From: Hyphomonas jannaschiana VP2
GTDB lineage: Bacteria; Pseudomonadota; Alphaproteobacteria; Caulobacterales; Hyphomonadaceae
Direction: 5' to 3'
Assembly (NCBI RefSeq): GCF_000685215.1
Contig: NZ_ARYJ01000005.1
Location: 1-64,000 of the forward strand
DNA: 64,000 bases
Each line of letters begins with the position of its first letter. Position 1 is the first letter of the stretch. The position numbers and the translations under genes are program-made. The notes under the pieces are model-generated. The model saw only the letters and a program-made list of their open reading frames with translations, made no database searches and was not told where the DNA came from. This document shows positions 27,587 through 36,404 of the stretch, piece by piece.

Positions 27587-28177
27587 TCATTCCAGCGTCG
27601 TTACCCGCCACTTCGCCCATTCGAGGAAGACGCCCTTCAGAGACCTGTAATCGGTGAAGAGATGCGAGGGGTCGATCACCGTGCGCACGGGCCACGGCTC
27701 CAGCGTCAGATCTGGCATCGCGTCCTGCAGGACCAGCACACTGCGCGCCATGTGATAGTCCGACGTGACCACGATCAGGTCATGGTATCCGTTCTCATAG
27801 GCCCAGGCGGCGGTCTCGTCGGCATTGCCCAGCGTCGTCTCCGCCGCGTGGCCAATCGTGACACAGCAGGCCCAGACATCCGGGTCACCACCCGCCAGTT
27901 CGATCAGCTCTTCCATCGTCACATCCGGATGGACACCCGAGATCAGGAGGTGTCCGCCCCTGCCCTGCGAGACGAGCTTCACGCCTTCGGCAATGCGCAG
28001 GCCGGAACCGCCTGTCAGGGCCACGATGGCATCGCCCTTCACGGCCGGGTCCGGCTTCATGTTTGCCGCACGCTGGGCAAACAGAAGAAAGTCGATGGCC
28101 AACAAGCCCAGCACGAACACGACCAGCATCGTGCCGAACCGGGCCGCGCTTCGCCGGGGGTGGCTGCCTCTGCTCAC
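27587..28177 (-). CDS. YdcF family (DUF218) membrane protein
   Basis: The 196-residue protein has one N-terminal membrane helix (about 15-34) and a DUF218 domain: DAIVALTGGSGLRIAEG, the central HAAETTLGNADETAAWA and VVTSDYHMARSV. Relatives SanA and ElyC act in envelope integrity, and ElyC affects lipid-carrier metabolism. The start is GTG at 28177, overlapping the ftsX stop (GTGA). Close coupling to ftsEX suggests an envelope or division role. Confidence 0.9.
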   Translation of the reverse strand: MSRGSHPRRSAARFGTMLVVFVLGLLAIDFLLFAQRAANMKPDPAVKGDAIVALTGGSGLRIAEGVKLVSQGRGGHLLISGVHPDVTMEELIELAGGDPDVWACCVTIGHAAETTLGNADETAAWAYENGYHDLIVVTSDYHMARSVLVLQDAMPDLTLEPWPVRTVIDPSHLFTDYRSLKGVFLEWAKWRVTTLE

Positions 28178-29043
28178 ATCATGCTCTTGAGCGCGCGGAT
28201 CACCGTGACCCGCGCCGCGATGCGCGCGGCCAGGCCGGCAATCACCGGGGTCAGGACGAGGACGACGAGGTCCAGATAGTCGAGGCTGAGTTCCGGCAGG
28301 AGGCCCGCATGCCCGCCATGCGCCTTGGCTGCAAAAATTGCCGCCGCCGCAGCGCCGAGCGCCAGCAAGGCGCCCACTGCCCCTGCCCTGAGGCCGAGGA
28401 CCCAGAAGCGCCGCTCGAACAGGCTGGCAATGAACCGGTCGCGCGCACCGGACAGGTGCAGCACATCGACAATATCCCGCCGCGCCAGCAGCGCGGCATG
28501 AGTTGCAAAGGCAATCACGGCGACGGCGGTGGAGGCCAGCAAGGCCACAGCCGTCAGGGCGATAAGGCGGGTAATCGCCAGCACACGGCGCACATCGCCG
28601 GCCCAGTCGGCATGCTCGTCCACGGCGCTGTCATAGCCCGCCTCGGTCAGCACGCGCTGCAGGGCCGGTCCCATGTCGGCCACGCCCGGATCCGCCGTCA
28701 CAGCGACCAGCTGCGGCAGGGGCAGGCTGTCCGGAAGGCCGCGATTGCCGAAATTGGGCTCCAGCAGCTCGTCGATCTCTTCCTTCGACAAGAGGTGCGC
28801 CGAGGTCACGCCGTCCGTCTTCTCGATCAGCTTGCGGGCGTCCTCCGCCGCGCGCCGGTCGACATCCTGAAGCGTGACGGTCAATTCGCCCTCCACTTCC
28901 GCCGTCCAGGCCCGGGCGGCGCCATAGGTGGACTTGGCCGAGAGGGCCGCCAGCGCGGCCAGGAAGCAGAGCGCGGCCACAACGAAGAACAGCGCCGCTT
29001 CGCGCGCGTCTTCGACCGGCAGGAGGGGCGTTTCACGAGCCAT
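28174..29043 (-). CDS. ftsX: Cell division protein FtsX
   Basis: Membrane partner of FtsE that relays ATP hydrolysis to periplasmic peptidoglycan hydrolases. The 289-residue protein has an N-terminal membrane segment (about 16-36), a periplasmic loop (about 40-150, with LSKEEIDELLEP) and three further membrane segments toward the C-terminus. The start ATG shares one base with the ftsE stop (TGATG), giving 1:1 coupled translation. Confidence 0.94.
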   Translation of the reverse strand: MARETPLLPVEDAREAALFFVVAALCFLAALAALSAKSTYGAARAWTAEVEGELTVTLQDVDRRAAEDARKLIEKTDGVTSAHLLSKEEIDELLEPNFGNRGLPDSLPLPQLVAVTADPGVADMGPALQRVLTEAGYDSAVDEHADWAGDVRRVLAITRLIALTAVALLASTAVAVIAFATHAALLARRDIVDVLHLSGARDRFIASLFERRFWVLGLRAGAVGALLALGAAAAAIFAAKAHGGHAGLLPELSLDYLDLVVLVLTPVIAGLAARIAARVTVIRALKSMM

Positions 29044-29807
29044 CAGTCTGCCGCCTTTGCCGGGTCTGTCCGCCGGCGCCCGGCGGAGTCCTCGCCGAAT
29101 TCGACATCGCGCACCAGAAGGCCATTGTTCAGCCGGTACACCGGCGCCTCCACCTGCCGGACGAGCCCCAGATCGTGCGTTGCGATGATCACCGTCGTGC
29201 CGCGGCGCTTGTTCAGCTCCAGGAAGAGGCGCATCAGGCGCGAGCCCATTTCCGGGTCGACGTTCCCGGTCGGCTCGTCGGCAATCAGGATGTCTGGTTG
29301 GGTGACGACCGCCCGGGCGATGGCCACCCGCTGCTGTTCCCCGCCCGACAGGGTCGGCGGTTTTGCGTGCAACCGCTTGCCAAGGCCGACCCAGGCGAGC
29401 AGCTCTTCCACATCGCCCCGATAATCCGAATCCTTGCGGCCAACCACGCGCAGCGGCAGGGCGACATTCTCATAGGCGGAGAGATGCTCCAGCAGGCGGA
29501 ATTCCTGGAAAACGACGCCGACCCGGCGGCGCATCGCCGACAGCTGGTCCCGGGCCAGGCGCCCGGTCGGGCGGCCAAACAGCGAGACCTCCCCGCGTGT
29601 CGGCTTCAACGCTAGGTATAACAGCTTGAGAAGACTGGATTTCCCGGCGCCGGATGCTCCTGTCAGGAAGGTGAAAGATCCCTGTTTCAGGCTGAGATCA
29701 ATACCGCTAAGAACGTCATCCGAAGTGTCGTAGCGTAACGACACGTTATCCAGACGCACAGCAATATCGTCAAAAGGGTCGAGTCTCGAAAGGGTCATCG
29801 GCTCCAT
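29043..29807 (-). CDS. ftsE: Cell division ATP-binding protein FtsE
   Basis: ABC-type ATPase of the FtsEX complex. The 254-residue protein has Walker A GASGAGKSS, FQEFRLLEHLSAYENV at the Q-loop, the signature LSGGEQQRVAIARA, Walker B ILIADEPTGNVD and the switch histidine in IIATHDLG. It is longer than E. coli FtsE at both ends, including a polar C-terminal tail (SAGRRRTDPAKAAD). The first ATG at 29807 is used; an ATG nine bases in is equally possible. It is divergent from the zinc-ribbon gene over 53 bases. Confidence 0.95.
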   Translation of the reverse strand: MEPMTLSRLDPFDDIAVRLDNVSLRYDTSDDVLSGIDLSLKQGSFTFLTGASGAGKSSLLKLLYLALKPTRGEVSLFGRPTGRLARDQLSAMRRRVGVVFQEFRLLEHLSAYENVALPLRVVGRKDSDYRGDVEELLAWVGLGKRLHAKPPTLSGGEQQRVAIARAVVTQPDILIADEPTGNVDPEMGSRLMRLFLELNKRRGTTVIIATHDLGLVRQVEAPVYRLNNGLLVRDVEFGEDSAGRRRTDPAKAAD

Positions 29808-29860
29808 CGATTGGCTCGGATGGCTGGATTATTGGGGCGAATTGCGGGAAAGACCAAGGC

Positions 29861-30598
29861 ATGATCCTCACCTGCCCGAATTGTGAGACACAGTATTTCG
29901 CCGATGACTCAACAATCGGTGAAAGCGGCCGCACTGTGAAGTGCGCGGCCTGCGGGCATTCATGGTTCGTTGCCCCGCCGGGGCTGGAGATGGACCCGGC
30001 CCGGGCGAACCCGGCAGCCGCCCATGAAATATATCGCGAACGGGTGCGCGAACAGCGCCGCCGCAAGAGCCGGACCGTCGCCCTCCTCTCCTGGATCGGC
30101 ACGGCTGTCCTGTTCTTTGCCCTCGGCGTCGCGGCCATCATGTTCCGCAATGATGTGGTGAAAGTGTTCCCGCGCGCGGCTGCCGCCTACAAGATGGCCG
30201 GCTTCACGGTGAACCGGTTCGGCATCGAATTCGCTGATATTGAGCGCTCGCGGACCTTTAACGACACGATTCCGGTCGTGACCGTCTCCGGACGAGCCGT
30301 CAATGTGGCCCGCTCCACCGTCGATACGCCGCTGGTGAAGGTCGACCTGAAAGACGAGCGCGGCCGTACCGTCGCCACCCGCTTTGGCGCCATCCAGCCT
30401 GCGCAGCTGGCCGCAGGCAGCGAGGGCAGTTTCCAGGTCGTGCTGGAACAGGCGCCGATGGAAAGTTTCCAGGTGGAACTGTCCCTCGTCGACCGGGGTG
30501 ACGCCCCGCCGGATGCGCTGGCAGCCCCTGCCCCGGCAGCAGACGCCGCCCTGCCTGAAGCGGCAGACGAAATACCCGCCGGGGAAGACACCGAATGA
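29861..30598 (+). CDS. MJ0042 zinc-ribbon / DUF3426 membrane protein
   Basis: The 245-residue protein starts with an MJ0042-type zinc ribbon (MILTCPNCETQYFADDSTIG, then VKCAACGHSW). A basic stretch follows, then one membrane helix (about 75-94) and a periplasmic DUF3426-like beta domain (VSGRAVNVARSTVDTPLVKV). The C-terminal tail is Ala/Pro/Glu-rich. Position divergent from ftsE is conserved in many alphaproteobacteria. Function is not established; a cytoplasmic zinc sensor joined to a periplasmic domain suggests an envelope-associated adaptor. Confidence 0.87.
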   Translation: MILTCPNCETQYFADDSTIGESGRTVKCAACGHSWFVAPPGLEMDPARANPAAAHEIYRERVREQRRRKSRTVALLSWIGTAVLFFALGVAAIMFRNDVVKVFPRAAAAYKMAGFTVNRFGIEFADIERSRTFNDTIPVVTVSGRAVNVARSTVDTPLVKVDLKDERGRTVATRFGAIQPAQLAAGSEGSFQVVLEQAPMESFQVELSLVDRGDAPPDALAAPAPAADAALPEAADEIPAGEDTE

Positions 30599-31125
30599 GC
30601 CAAGACCAGAAGATCGAAGTCATCGTGCCGGAAGACCAGCTGATGGCCCGGATCGATGAGCTGGCCGACCGGCTGGCCCCGCGGCTGACCGGCGACTGGA
30701 CGGTCGTCTCCATCCTGATCGGCGCGACGCCCTTCACGTCTGACCTGATGAAGGCGCTTGCCCGGCGCGGCGTCCACCCAATGCTGGATGTGATCTGGCT
30801 GGAGAGCTATCGCGATGCCCGCGAAAGCTCCGGCCGCGTGGTCGTGCGGGCAGACCTGTCGCGGCAGGTGAAGGATCGCGGCGTGCTGTTGCTGGACGAT
30901 GTGTTCGATACCGGCCGCACGCTGGATTTCGCCAAGCATCATCTGCTCGCCAAAGGCGCGAAGGAAGTCATCACCTGCACGCTGACGCAAAAGCCGTGGG
31001 CCCCGCGCGGCGAAAAAGGCGTCGATTTCTGCGCCTTCGATTCGCCGGGCCGCTACCTCGTCGGCTACGGCATGGACGATGCCGGCAAATACCGCGGCCT
31101 GCCCTATATCGGCGCGCTGGACTGA
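30595..31125 (+). CDS. hpt: Hypoxanthine phosphoribosyltransferase
   Basis: Salvages hypoxanthine (and perhaps guanine) using PRPP. The 176-residue protein shows WLESYRDARESSGRV and the PRPP loop VLLLDDVFDTGRTL, followed by a PDYVGYGMDD-type C-terminal region. The first bases form an ATGA overlap with the zinc-ribbon gene, so they are translationally coupled. The ligand-binding C-terminus fits purine better than pyrimidine enzymes. Confidence 0.9.
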   Translation: MSQDQKIEVIVPEDQLMARIDELADRLAPRLTGDWTVVSILIGATPFTSDLMKALARRGVHPMLDVIWLESYRDARESSGRVVVRADLSRQVKDRGVLLLDDVFDTGRTLDFAKHHLLAKGAKEVITCTLTQKPWAPRGEKGVDFCAFDSPGRYLVGYGMDDAGKYRGLPYIGALD

Positions 31126-31146
31126 TCAGCCCCCCGACTATTACCG

Positions 31147-32133
31147 CTACAGGATCGCAGGGATGACGCGGTCTGGCGGGCGGTGGCCGTCGGCGAAGGT
31201 CTTGATGTTGATGATGACCTTTTCGCCCATTTCGGTACGGCCCTCGATCGTGGCCGAGCCCATGTGCGGCAGCAGCAGCACGTTCGGCAGGCCGATCAGC
31301 TCTTCATTCACCGCCGGTTCGCGTTCGAACACGTCGAGCCCTGCCCCGGCGAGCTTGCCGGCCTTGATGGCGCGGGCGAGCGCCGCTTCGTCGATCACCT
31401 CGCCGCGGGCCGTGTTCACGATGAAGGCTTCCGGCTTCATCAGCTCCAGGCGGCGGGCATTCATCAGGTGGAACGTGGCCGGTGTGTGCGGGCAGTTGAT
31501 GGACACGATGTCCATCCGGGCCAGCATCTGGTCGAGGCTGTCCCAATAGGTCGCTTCCAGCTGTTCCTCGATCCGCGCGCCGACCGGCTTGCGGTTGTGA
31601 TAGTGGATCTGCAGGCCGAAGGAGCGGGCCCGGCGGGCCACGGCCTGGCCGATGCGGCCCATGCCGATGATTCCGAGGCGCTTGCCTGCCAGACGCCGGC
31701 CGAGCATCCAGGTCGGCGTCCAGCCATCGAAGCCGCCGCCATCCATGATCTGCGCGCCTTCATGCAGGCGGCGCGGCACGGCCAGGATCAGCGCCATGGC
31801 GACATCTGCCGTGTCATCGGTCAGCACGCCCGGCGTGTTGGTGACGGTGATGCCGCGCTGAACGGCGCTCTGCACGTCGATATTGTCCACCCCCGCGCCG
31901 AACTGGGCGATGAGGCGCAGCTGGTCACCCGCACGGGCCAGCAGACGGCCATCGATATGGTCTGTCACGGTGGGCACCAGCACGTCGGCGGTCTGCATCG
32001 CCTCGGCCAGTTCTTCCTGCGTGAAGGGGTGATCGTCCTCATTGAGGCGGGCGTCGAACAATTCCTTCATCCGCAATTCCACCGCAGCAGGCAGTTTGCG
32101 GGTGACGACGATCTTCAGCTTCCTGGTCGGCAT
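31147..32133 (-). CDS. D-isomer-specific 2-hydroxyacid dehydrogenase (glyoxylate/hydroxypyruvate reductase-like)
   Basis: NAD(P)H-dependent reduction of a 2-keto acid. The 328-residue protein has the Rossmann motif GIIGMGRIGQAVARRA and the catalytic Arg in NTARGEVIDE. The Glu in GLDVFEREP and the His in LLPHMGSAT complete the active site. Its RKLKIVVTRKLP start resembles glyoxylate reductases. AAAGGG five bases before the ATG at 32133 beats the GTG two codons earlier. It is convergent with hpt over 21 bases. Confidence 0.9.
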   Translation of the reverse strand: MPTRKLKIVVTRKLPAAVELRMKELFDARLNEDDHPFTQEELAEAMQTADVLVPTVTDHIDGRLLARAGDQLRLIAQFGAGVDNIDVQSAVQRGITVTNTPGVLTDDTADVAMALILAVPRRLHEGAQIMDGGGFDGWTPTWMLGRRLAGKRLGIIGMGRIGQAVARRARSFGLQIHYHNRKPVGARIEEQLEATYWDSLDQMLARMDIVSINCPHTPATFHLMNARRLELMKPEAFIVNTARGEVIDEAALARAIKAGKLAGAGLDVFEREPAVNEELIGLPNVLLLPHMGSATIEGRTEMGEKVIINIKTFADGHRPPDRVIPAIL

Positions 32134-32273
32134 GAGCACCCTTTGTATCTTTTATAATCGACTCTGCGGAGGCCTTAGCAAAGCCCTGCCGGAACGCCAA
32201 TGGCGAAGATTTTACGGCTAATTCACCAGAGCGTGGAATCTTGTCGCAGATTTCGCATTGGAAACCGTTGCAC

Positions 32274-32777
32274 ATGAAGTGGGCACCCATCCTGATCTCG
32301 GCCGTCTTGCTGATTGGCGGCACCGCCATGGCGCAGGCACCGGAGCTGGTGCGCGTGTCGCGATTCTCGGGCAAACCGGTCCCCCGTTTCGAAACGCTGA
32401 AATTTGCCATGGTCAACGGCCGTGCCGGCCCGTCCAAGGACCACCCCGTGCTGTGGGAATACCAGCGCAAGGGCCTGCCCCTGCTGGTGATCAAGGAAAG
32501 CGAGAACTGGCGGCGCGTGCGCGACCCCTCCGGCACGGAGGTCTGGGTCCATGCCCGGATGCTGGAAGAAGGCCACAAGGCCTATGTCCAGACGCCGACC
32601 GTGCTGCGCCAGGACCCGATGGAAGGCGCTGAGCCCGTGGCCGACCTTGGCCGCGGCGTGCTGGTCGATCTCGGCGCCTGTTCGCGCGGCTGGTGCCGGG
32701 TCCAGGCACAGGATTACCGGGGCTATGCGCCCCAGCCTTCCCTGTGGGGCGCCGACACGGGCGAAGCCGGTCTCTGA
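32274..32777 (+). CDS. Secreted bacterial SH3-domain protein
   Basis: The 167-residue product has a signal peptide (MKWAPILISAVLLIGGTAMA) and then two SH3b-like units. The first (about 30-85) includes VNGRAGPSKDHPVLWEYQRKG and SENWRRVRDPSGTEVWVH. The second (about 95-150) includes VLRQDPMEGAEPVADLGRG and RGWCRVQAQDYRGYA. Such proteins bind peptidoglycan or other envelope ligands. The ATG at 32274 gives the signal peptide; a TTG-led extension to 32241 would spoil it. Confidence 0.88.
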   Translation: MKWAPILISAVLLIGGTAMAQAPELVRVSRFSGKPVPRFETLKFAMVNGRAGPSKDHPVLWEYQRKGLPLLVIKESENWRRVRDPSGTEVWVHARMLEEGHKAYVQTPTVLRQDPMEGAEPVADLGRGVLVDLGACSRGWCRVQAQDYRGYAPQPSLWGADTGEAGL

Positions 32778-32859
32778 CCCAAAACAGCGCCTCATGAGTT
32801 GACATTCCGGGCGGTCCGGTGCCTTCAGGACCGGTTACTGACGCTAAGGAAAACTACGC

Positions 32860-33396
32860 ATGTCCGGACCGCACGACTTTCACAAGCCCCAATCCTCCTA
32901 TTCCAAGGAAGACCTGCTCGAATCCGGCAAGGGCGGCTATTTTGGTCCCGGCAACGCCCAGCTTCCGGCCCCGCCGATGCTGATGATGGACCGGATTACC
33001 GAGATCACCATGGATGGCGGCCAGTTCGGCAAGGGCCATGTCGTTGCTGAACTCGACATCACGCCGGACCTCTGGTTCTTCGAATGCCACTTCCCGGGCG
33101 ACCCCGTCATGCCGGGCTGCCTTGGCCTCGATGCGATGTGGCAGATCGTCGGCTACTGGCTCGGCTGGTCGGGCAGCCCCGGCAAGGGCCGCGCCCTCGG
33201 CGTGGGCGACGTCCGCTTCACCGGCGAGATCACGCCGGACAAGAAGCTGGTTCGCTACGAGATCGACATGAAGCGCGTGCGCCGCGGCAAGCTCGTCCTC
33301 GGCATTGCCGACGGCCGCGTCTATGTCGACGGCGAGCATGTCTACACGGCCACCGACATGCGCGTCGGCCTGAAGAACATGGACCAGCCGGCCTGA
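32860..33396 (+). CDS. fabA: 3-hydroxydecanoyl-ACP dehydratase/isomerase FabA
   Basis: Introduces the cis double bond of unsaturated fatty acids at C10. The 178-residue protein has the active-site His77 in [12 protein letters not shown] and Asp91 in [10 protein letters not shown], the same spacing as E. coli His70/Asp84. AAGGAAA before the ATG supports the start. In most FabA-containing relatives fabB follows; here fabI follows directly, so fabB must be elsewhere or be replaced. Confidence 0.96.
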   Translation: MSGPHDFHKPQSSYSKEDLLESGKGGYFGPGNAQLPAPPMLMMDRITEITMDGGQFGKGHVVAELDITPDLWFFECHFPGDPVMPGCLGLDAMWQIVGYWLGWSGSPGKGRALGVGDVRFTGEITPDKKLVRYEIDMKRVRRGKLVLGIADGRVYVDGEHVYTATDMRVGLKNMDQPA

Positions 33397-33469
33397 TCCA
33401 GCGTGCTTGACGGGGGCCAGCCGCCCCCCTAGCCGTTTTCTTCAAGAACAAGCAGGAAGGATTCGCGCC

Positions 33470-34285
33470 ATGGCTGATGACTGGACCCCGCCCGAAGGCA
33501 CCCTGATGAAGGGCAAGCGCGGCATCGTGATGGGTGTTGCCAACCAGAACTCCATCGCCTGGGGCATCGCCCAGCAGCTGGCCGCCCAGGGCGCCGAGAT
33601 TGCGTTCACTTATCAGGGCGAGAATCTGGAACGCCGCGTGCGGCCGCTGGTCGAATCCATCGGCATGGACTTCATGATCCCGGCCGACGTGACCGACGAT
33701 GCCTCGATGGATGCCGCCTTCGCCTCCGTGAAGGAGAAATGGGGCAAGATCGATTTCCTCGTCCACTCCATCGCCTTTGCCGGCAAGGATGAACTGGTCG
33801 GCTCCATGGTCGAGAACACATCCCGCGAAGGCTTCCGCCGCGCGATGGACATCTCCGTCTATTCCTTCATCGACAGCGCCCGCCGCGCCGCAGAGATCAT
33901 GCCGGATGGCGGCGCGATGATCTGCATGACCTATCTCGGCGCCGAACGCACCGTACCGTCCTACAACGTGATGGGCGTCGCCAAGGCCGCCCTCGAAGCC
34001 TCCACCCGCTATGCGGCACGCGACCTCGGCACGCAGGGCATCCGCGTCAACGCGATCAGCGCCGGCGCCATGCGCACGCTGTCGCTGGCCGGTATTCGCG
34101 GCGGCAAGAGCCTGATGGGCACGGGCCGCGACTGGTCCCTCCTCAAGGAAGACACACGCATGTCCGGCGTCGCCGGCTGCGCGCTCTACCTCCTGTCAGA
34201 CCTCGGCCACTCCATCGCGGGCGAAGTGATCCACGTCGATGCCGGCTTCCACGCCGTCGGCGTGCCGGAGCTTCCGGAGGAATAA
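33470..34285 (+). CDS. fabI: Enoyl-ACP reductase FabI
   Basis: NADH-dependent reduction of enoyl-ACP, the last step of fatty acid elongation. The 271-residue protein shows GIVMGVANQNSIAWGIA for the dinucleotide, and Tyr155, Tyr165 and Lys172 in MTYLGAERTVPSYNVMGVAK match the FabI catalytic set. The ATG at 33470 has GGAAGG upstream; a longer frame starts inside the spacer after fabA. A terminator-like hairpin follows. Confidence 0.96.
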   Translation: MADDWTPPEGTLMKGKRGIVMGVANQNSIAWGIAQQLAAQGAEIAFTYQGENLERRVRPLVESIGMDFMIPADVTDDASMDAAFASVKEKWGKIDFLVHSIAFAGKDELVGSMVENTSREGFRRAMDISVYSFIDSARRAAEIMPDGGAMICMTYLGAERTVPSYNVMGVAKAALEASTRYAARDLGTQGIRVNAISAGAMRTLSLAGIRGGKSLMGTGRDWSLLKEDTRMSGVAGCALYLLSDLGHSIAGEVIHVDAGFHAVGVPELPEE

Positions 34286-34311
34286 TCCCCTCTCAGAAGA
34301 CTTGACCCGTG

Positions 34312-34339
34312 TGAGCCGCTTCCCCAGATAAGCGGCTCA
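34312..34339 (+). terminator. Terminator-like hairpin after fabI
   Basis: A ten-base perfect stem TGAGCCGCTT/AAGCGGCTCA with an eight-base loop starts 26 bases after the fabI stop. A short TGTTTA follows, so termination is plausible but not strong. Confidence 0.6.
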
Positions 34340-34382
34340 ACGGAGTGTTTATGTCCAATTCCATGTCTGAGTCCCGGTAAGG

Positions 34383-34457
34383 GGCCTGCCGTTTGAGGCG
34401 CTGAGGGTCAGCGTCAGGCAGGCCGGCGAGAACGATGCCGCTGGCACTTGATGCCAG
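34383..34457 (+). promoter_or_regulatory. Structured region ahead of the YjhX-family gene
   Basis: An outer stem GGCCTGCC (34383-34390) with GGCAGGCC (34417-34424) encloses an inner stem CGCTGA/TCAGCG (34399-34404 with 34408-34413). A second hairpin CTGGCA-CTTGA-TGCCAG occupies 34441-34457. Together they fill the 64-138 bases before the start codon at 34521. This may be a regulatory leader or overlapping terminators from the fabI side. Confidence 0.55.
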
Positions 34458-34520
34458 TGAACGTTTTTGCGCGCCGTCATATCTCCGGAGTGCGGCGCCC
34501 GACTTCGGACCACCAACAAA

Positions 34521-34778
34521 ATGGACATCTCACGCGCAGAACAGCGCATCCTCCACCTGCTCGCACAGGGCGGGCATATCGACATCATCCGCAACGAGCA
34601 CAACAAGCCGGAAGAACTGCATTGCTTCACCCGCGATGGCTGGCGCTATCCGGGCCTGAGCCTCCGCCTCTTCCGCAAGCTGAAGCGCAAACGCGCCATC
34701 GCCTCGCAGGGCGGCAAGCCCTACCGCATTACGCGGCGCGGGCTGGAGCTCGTCCGGGCGGAATTCGATAACCGGTAA
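34521..34778 (+). CDS. yjhX: YjhX family (UPF0386) toxin-like protein
   Basis: The 85-residue protein starts MDISRAEQRILHLLAQGGHI and ends RGLELVRAEFDNR. It matches the YjhX family from end to end, including LRLFRKLKRKRAI and KPYRITRRGLE. E. coli YjhX is described as the toxin of the YjhX-YjhQ pair. No YjhQ-type acetyltransferase lies beside it; the next gene is a flavin enzyme. A longer frame to 34467 lacks family similarity. Length equals the family norm, so it appears intact. Confidence 0.88.
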   Translation: MDISRAEQRILHLLAQGGHIDIIRNEHNKPEELHCFTRDGWRYPGLSLRLFRKLKRKRAIASQGGKPYRITRRGLELVRAEFDNR

Positions 34779-34818
34779 GTGATGTTGCCCGGTCAGGTGT
34801 GCATGGTATCGGTGAGGC

Positions 34819-35499
34819 ATGAAAACCTCGCCAGAGACCCATGTGCCCCTGACCGGCTATGCCGACGTTCCTGAAGACCAGATGCTGGCCCGCGCCCTCG
34901 CCTTCCATGACCGGATGGCGCGCCGCCGCTCTGTCCGTCAGTTCTCTGACAAGCCTGTCCCCCGCGAGATCATCGAGGCCTGCGTGCGCACCGCCGGCTC
35001 CGCCCCGTCCGGCGCGAACCATCAGCCCTGGTATTTCGCCTGCGTCGGCAGCGCAGACAAGAAGCGCGAGATCCGCGAAGCGGCCGAGGTCGAGGAGCGC
35101 GAATTCTATGCCGGCCGTGCGGGCGAAGAGTGGCTGGATGCCCTCGCCCCGATCGGGACCGATGCAGACAAGCCCTATATGGAAACCGCGCCCTGGCTGA
35201 TCTGTATCTTCGCCCAGCGCCGCGGCGGCTTACGTGAAGGCGAAGACCGGAAAAACTACTACATCCACGAAAGCGTCGGCATTGCGACGGGTCTCCTGAT
35301 CGCGGCCTGCCATGAGGCCGGCCTTGCCACGCTGGTCCACACACCGAACCCGATGAAGTTCCTGAACGGCATCTGCGGCCGTCCGGAGACGGAGAAGCCT
35401 TTTCTCATCCTCGTCGCGGGCCACCCGGCAAAAGAGGCAATGGTGCCGAAACACGCCCTGATCAAAAAGCCGCTGGATGAAATCGCCGGGTTTCTCTGA
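34819..35499 (+). CDS. Nitroreductase-fold flavoprotein resembling iodotyrosine deiodinase
   Basis: The 226-residue protein has [14 protein letters not shown] (about 36-49) for FMN phosphate contact, [14 protein letters not shown], and a lid with Glu93, Tyr97 and Lys118. That lid has the same 4- and 21-residue spacing as the substrate-binding Glu-Tyr-Lys triad of animal iodotyrosine deiodinase. The C-terminal half has [20 protein letters not shown]. It likely reduces a halogenated or nitro phenol, but sequence alone cannot fix the substrate. It follows yjhX by 40 bases. Confidence 0.9.
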   Translation: MKTSPETHVPLTGYADVPEDQMLARALAFHDRMARRRSVRQFSDKPVPREIIEACVRTAGSAPSGANHQPWYFACVGSADKKREIREAAEVEEREFYAGRAGEEWLDALAPIGTDADKPYMETAPWLICIFAQRRGGLREGEDRKNYYIHESVGIATGLLIAACHEAGLATLVHTPNPMKFLNGICGRPETEKPFLILVAGHPAKEAMVPKHALIKKPLDEIAGFL

Positions 35500-35502
35500 C
35501 GC

Positions 35503-36339
35503 CTAACGCCCCACTGTCACGGCCGGGCCCGGCAGGCGGATGATGTAGTACATGCCCGGCTTCTCGCCGCGCGTCTTACCATAGGCCGTCAGCTCTATAT
35601 CGCCCGACAGCGCTTTCGGGATGGCGCCGTTGATGACCGTGTAGCGATTGTCGGGAAGCTTGGCGTCGAAATGCTGGAAGCTCCACCCGCTCAAGGTCGG
35701 CGTCATGTTCAGGCGCTGGCCCGGCTGCATGCGCACCGGCAGCGGCGCCGGCAGCGAACCGGACAGCTCCACAAAGACCTGCGTCACCCACACGCCAGAC
35801 TCCGTCCGCACAACGCCCATCGCGACATCGGTAATGTCCGGATTGAGAATATTGGCGCGGTGGCCGGGACTGTCCATCAGATTGCCGTGCAGGCGCTCAA
35901 CGGCATTGCGGTTCAGGTTCCACCGTCCACCGATCACCTCCACCATGGCAACATTTTCGGCGCTGTACTCGACCAGCGCGCTGCGGTCGAAAGCGGCGAC
36001 GCGCTCGAAATGGTGGCGCCCGTCCGGGCTCTCATGGCCGAAGAATTTATTGTAGGCCATGTCGAGACTCTGGAACCGCGCCGCATCCAGCAATTCCGGC
36101 CGGTAGCGCAACGGCTTCAGGCCGCGCGACGTGCGCTCCTCATTCACCCGGACAAGGAAATCGGCCTCCATCGCCGGATCGGCGGTGAAGCCGGCCGGCC
36201 AGCGCCGCAGGCAGGGTTGCACGGTCTCGACATAGTCGGCCACGGTCACGCCGCGATGGTGCACATCCATATTGCAGGCCGCCGCAGGCAGGGCCGCAAA
36301 CAGGAAACCGGACAAACGAAACAGCGCGCGCATCTTCAT
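35503..36339 (-). CDS. CAP/SCP-domain secreted protein
   Basis: The 278-residue product has a signal peptide or lipoprotein-like leader (FLFAALPAAACN, with Cys near 22) and a CAP domain (about 60-195). The domain includes FLVRVNEERTSRGLKPL, HESPDGRHHFERV, YSAENVA and the signature GHRANILNPDITDVAMG. The C-terminal part (about 200-278) is beta-rich and unassigned. Bacterial CAP proteins are secreted with poorly known roles. The start is uncertain among ATG 36339, ATG 36333 and GTG 36348. Confidence 0.87.
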   Translation of the reverse strand: MKMRALFRLSGFLFAALPAAACNMDVHHRGVTVADYVETVQPCLRRWPAGFTADPAMEADFLVRVNEERTSRGLKPLRYRPELLDAARFQSLDMAYNKFFGHESPDGRHHFERVAAFDRSALVEYSAENVAMVEVIGGRWNLNRNAVERLHGNLMDSPGHRANILNPDITDVAMGVVRTESGVWVTQVFVELSGSLPAPLPVRMQPGQRLNMTPTLSGWSFQHFDAKLPDNRYTVINGAIPKALSGDIELTAYGKTRGEKPGMYYIIRLPGPAVTVGR

Positions 36340-36404
36340 GGCCTGCACAGTCTACCGCGCCGAACATGAACAGAATAGTTACGGGAACAGACGCCCCGAA
36401 CGCG

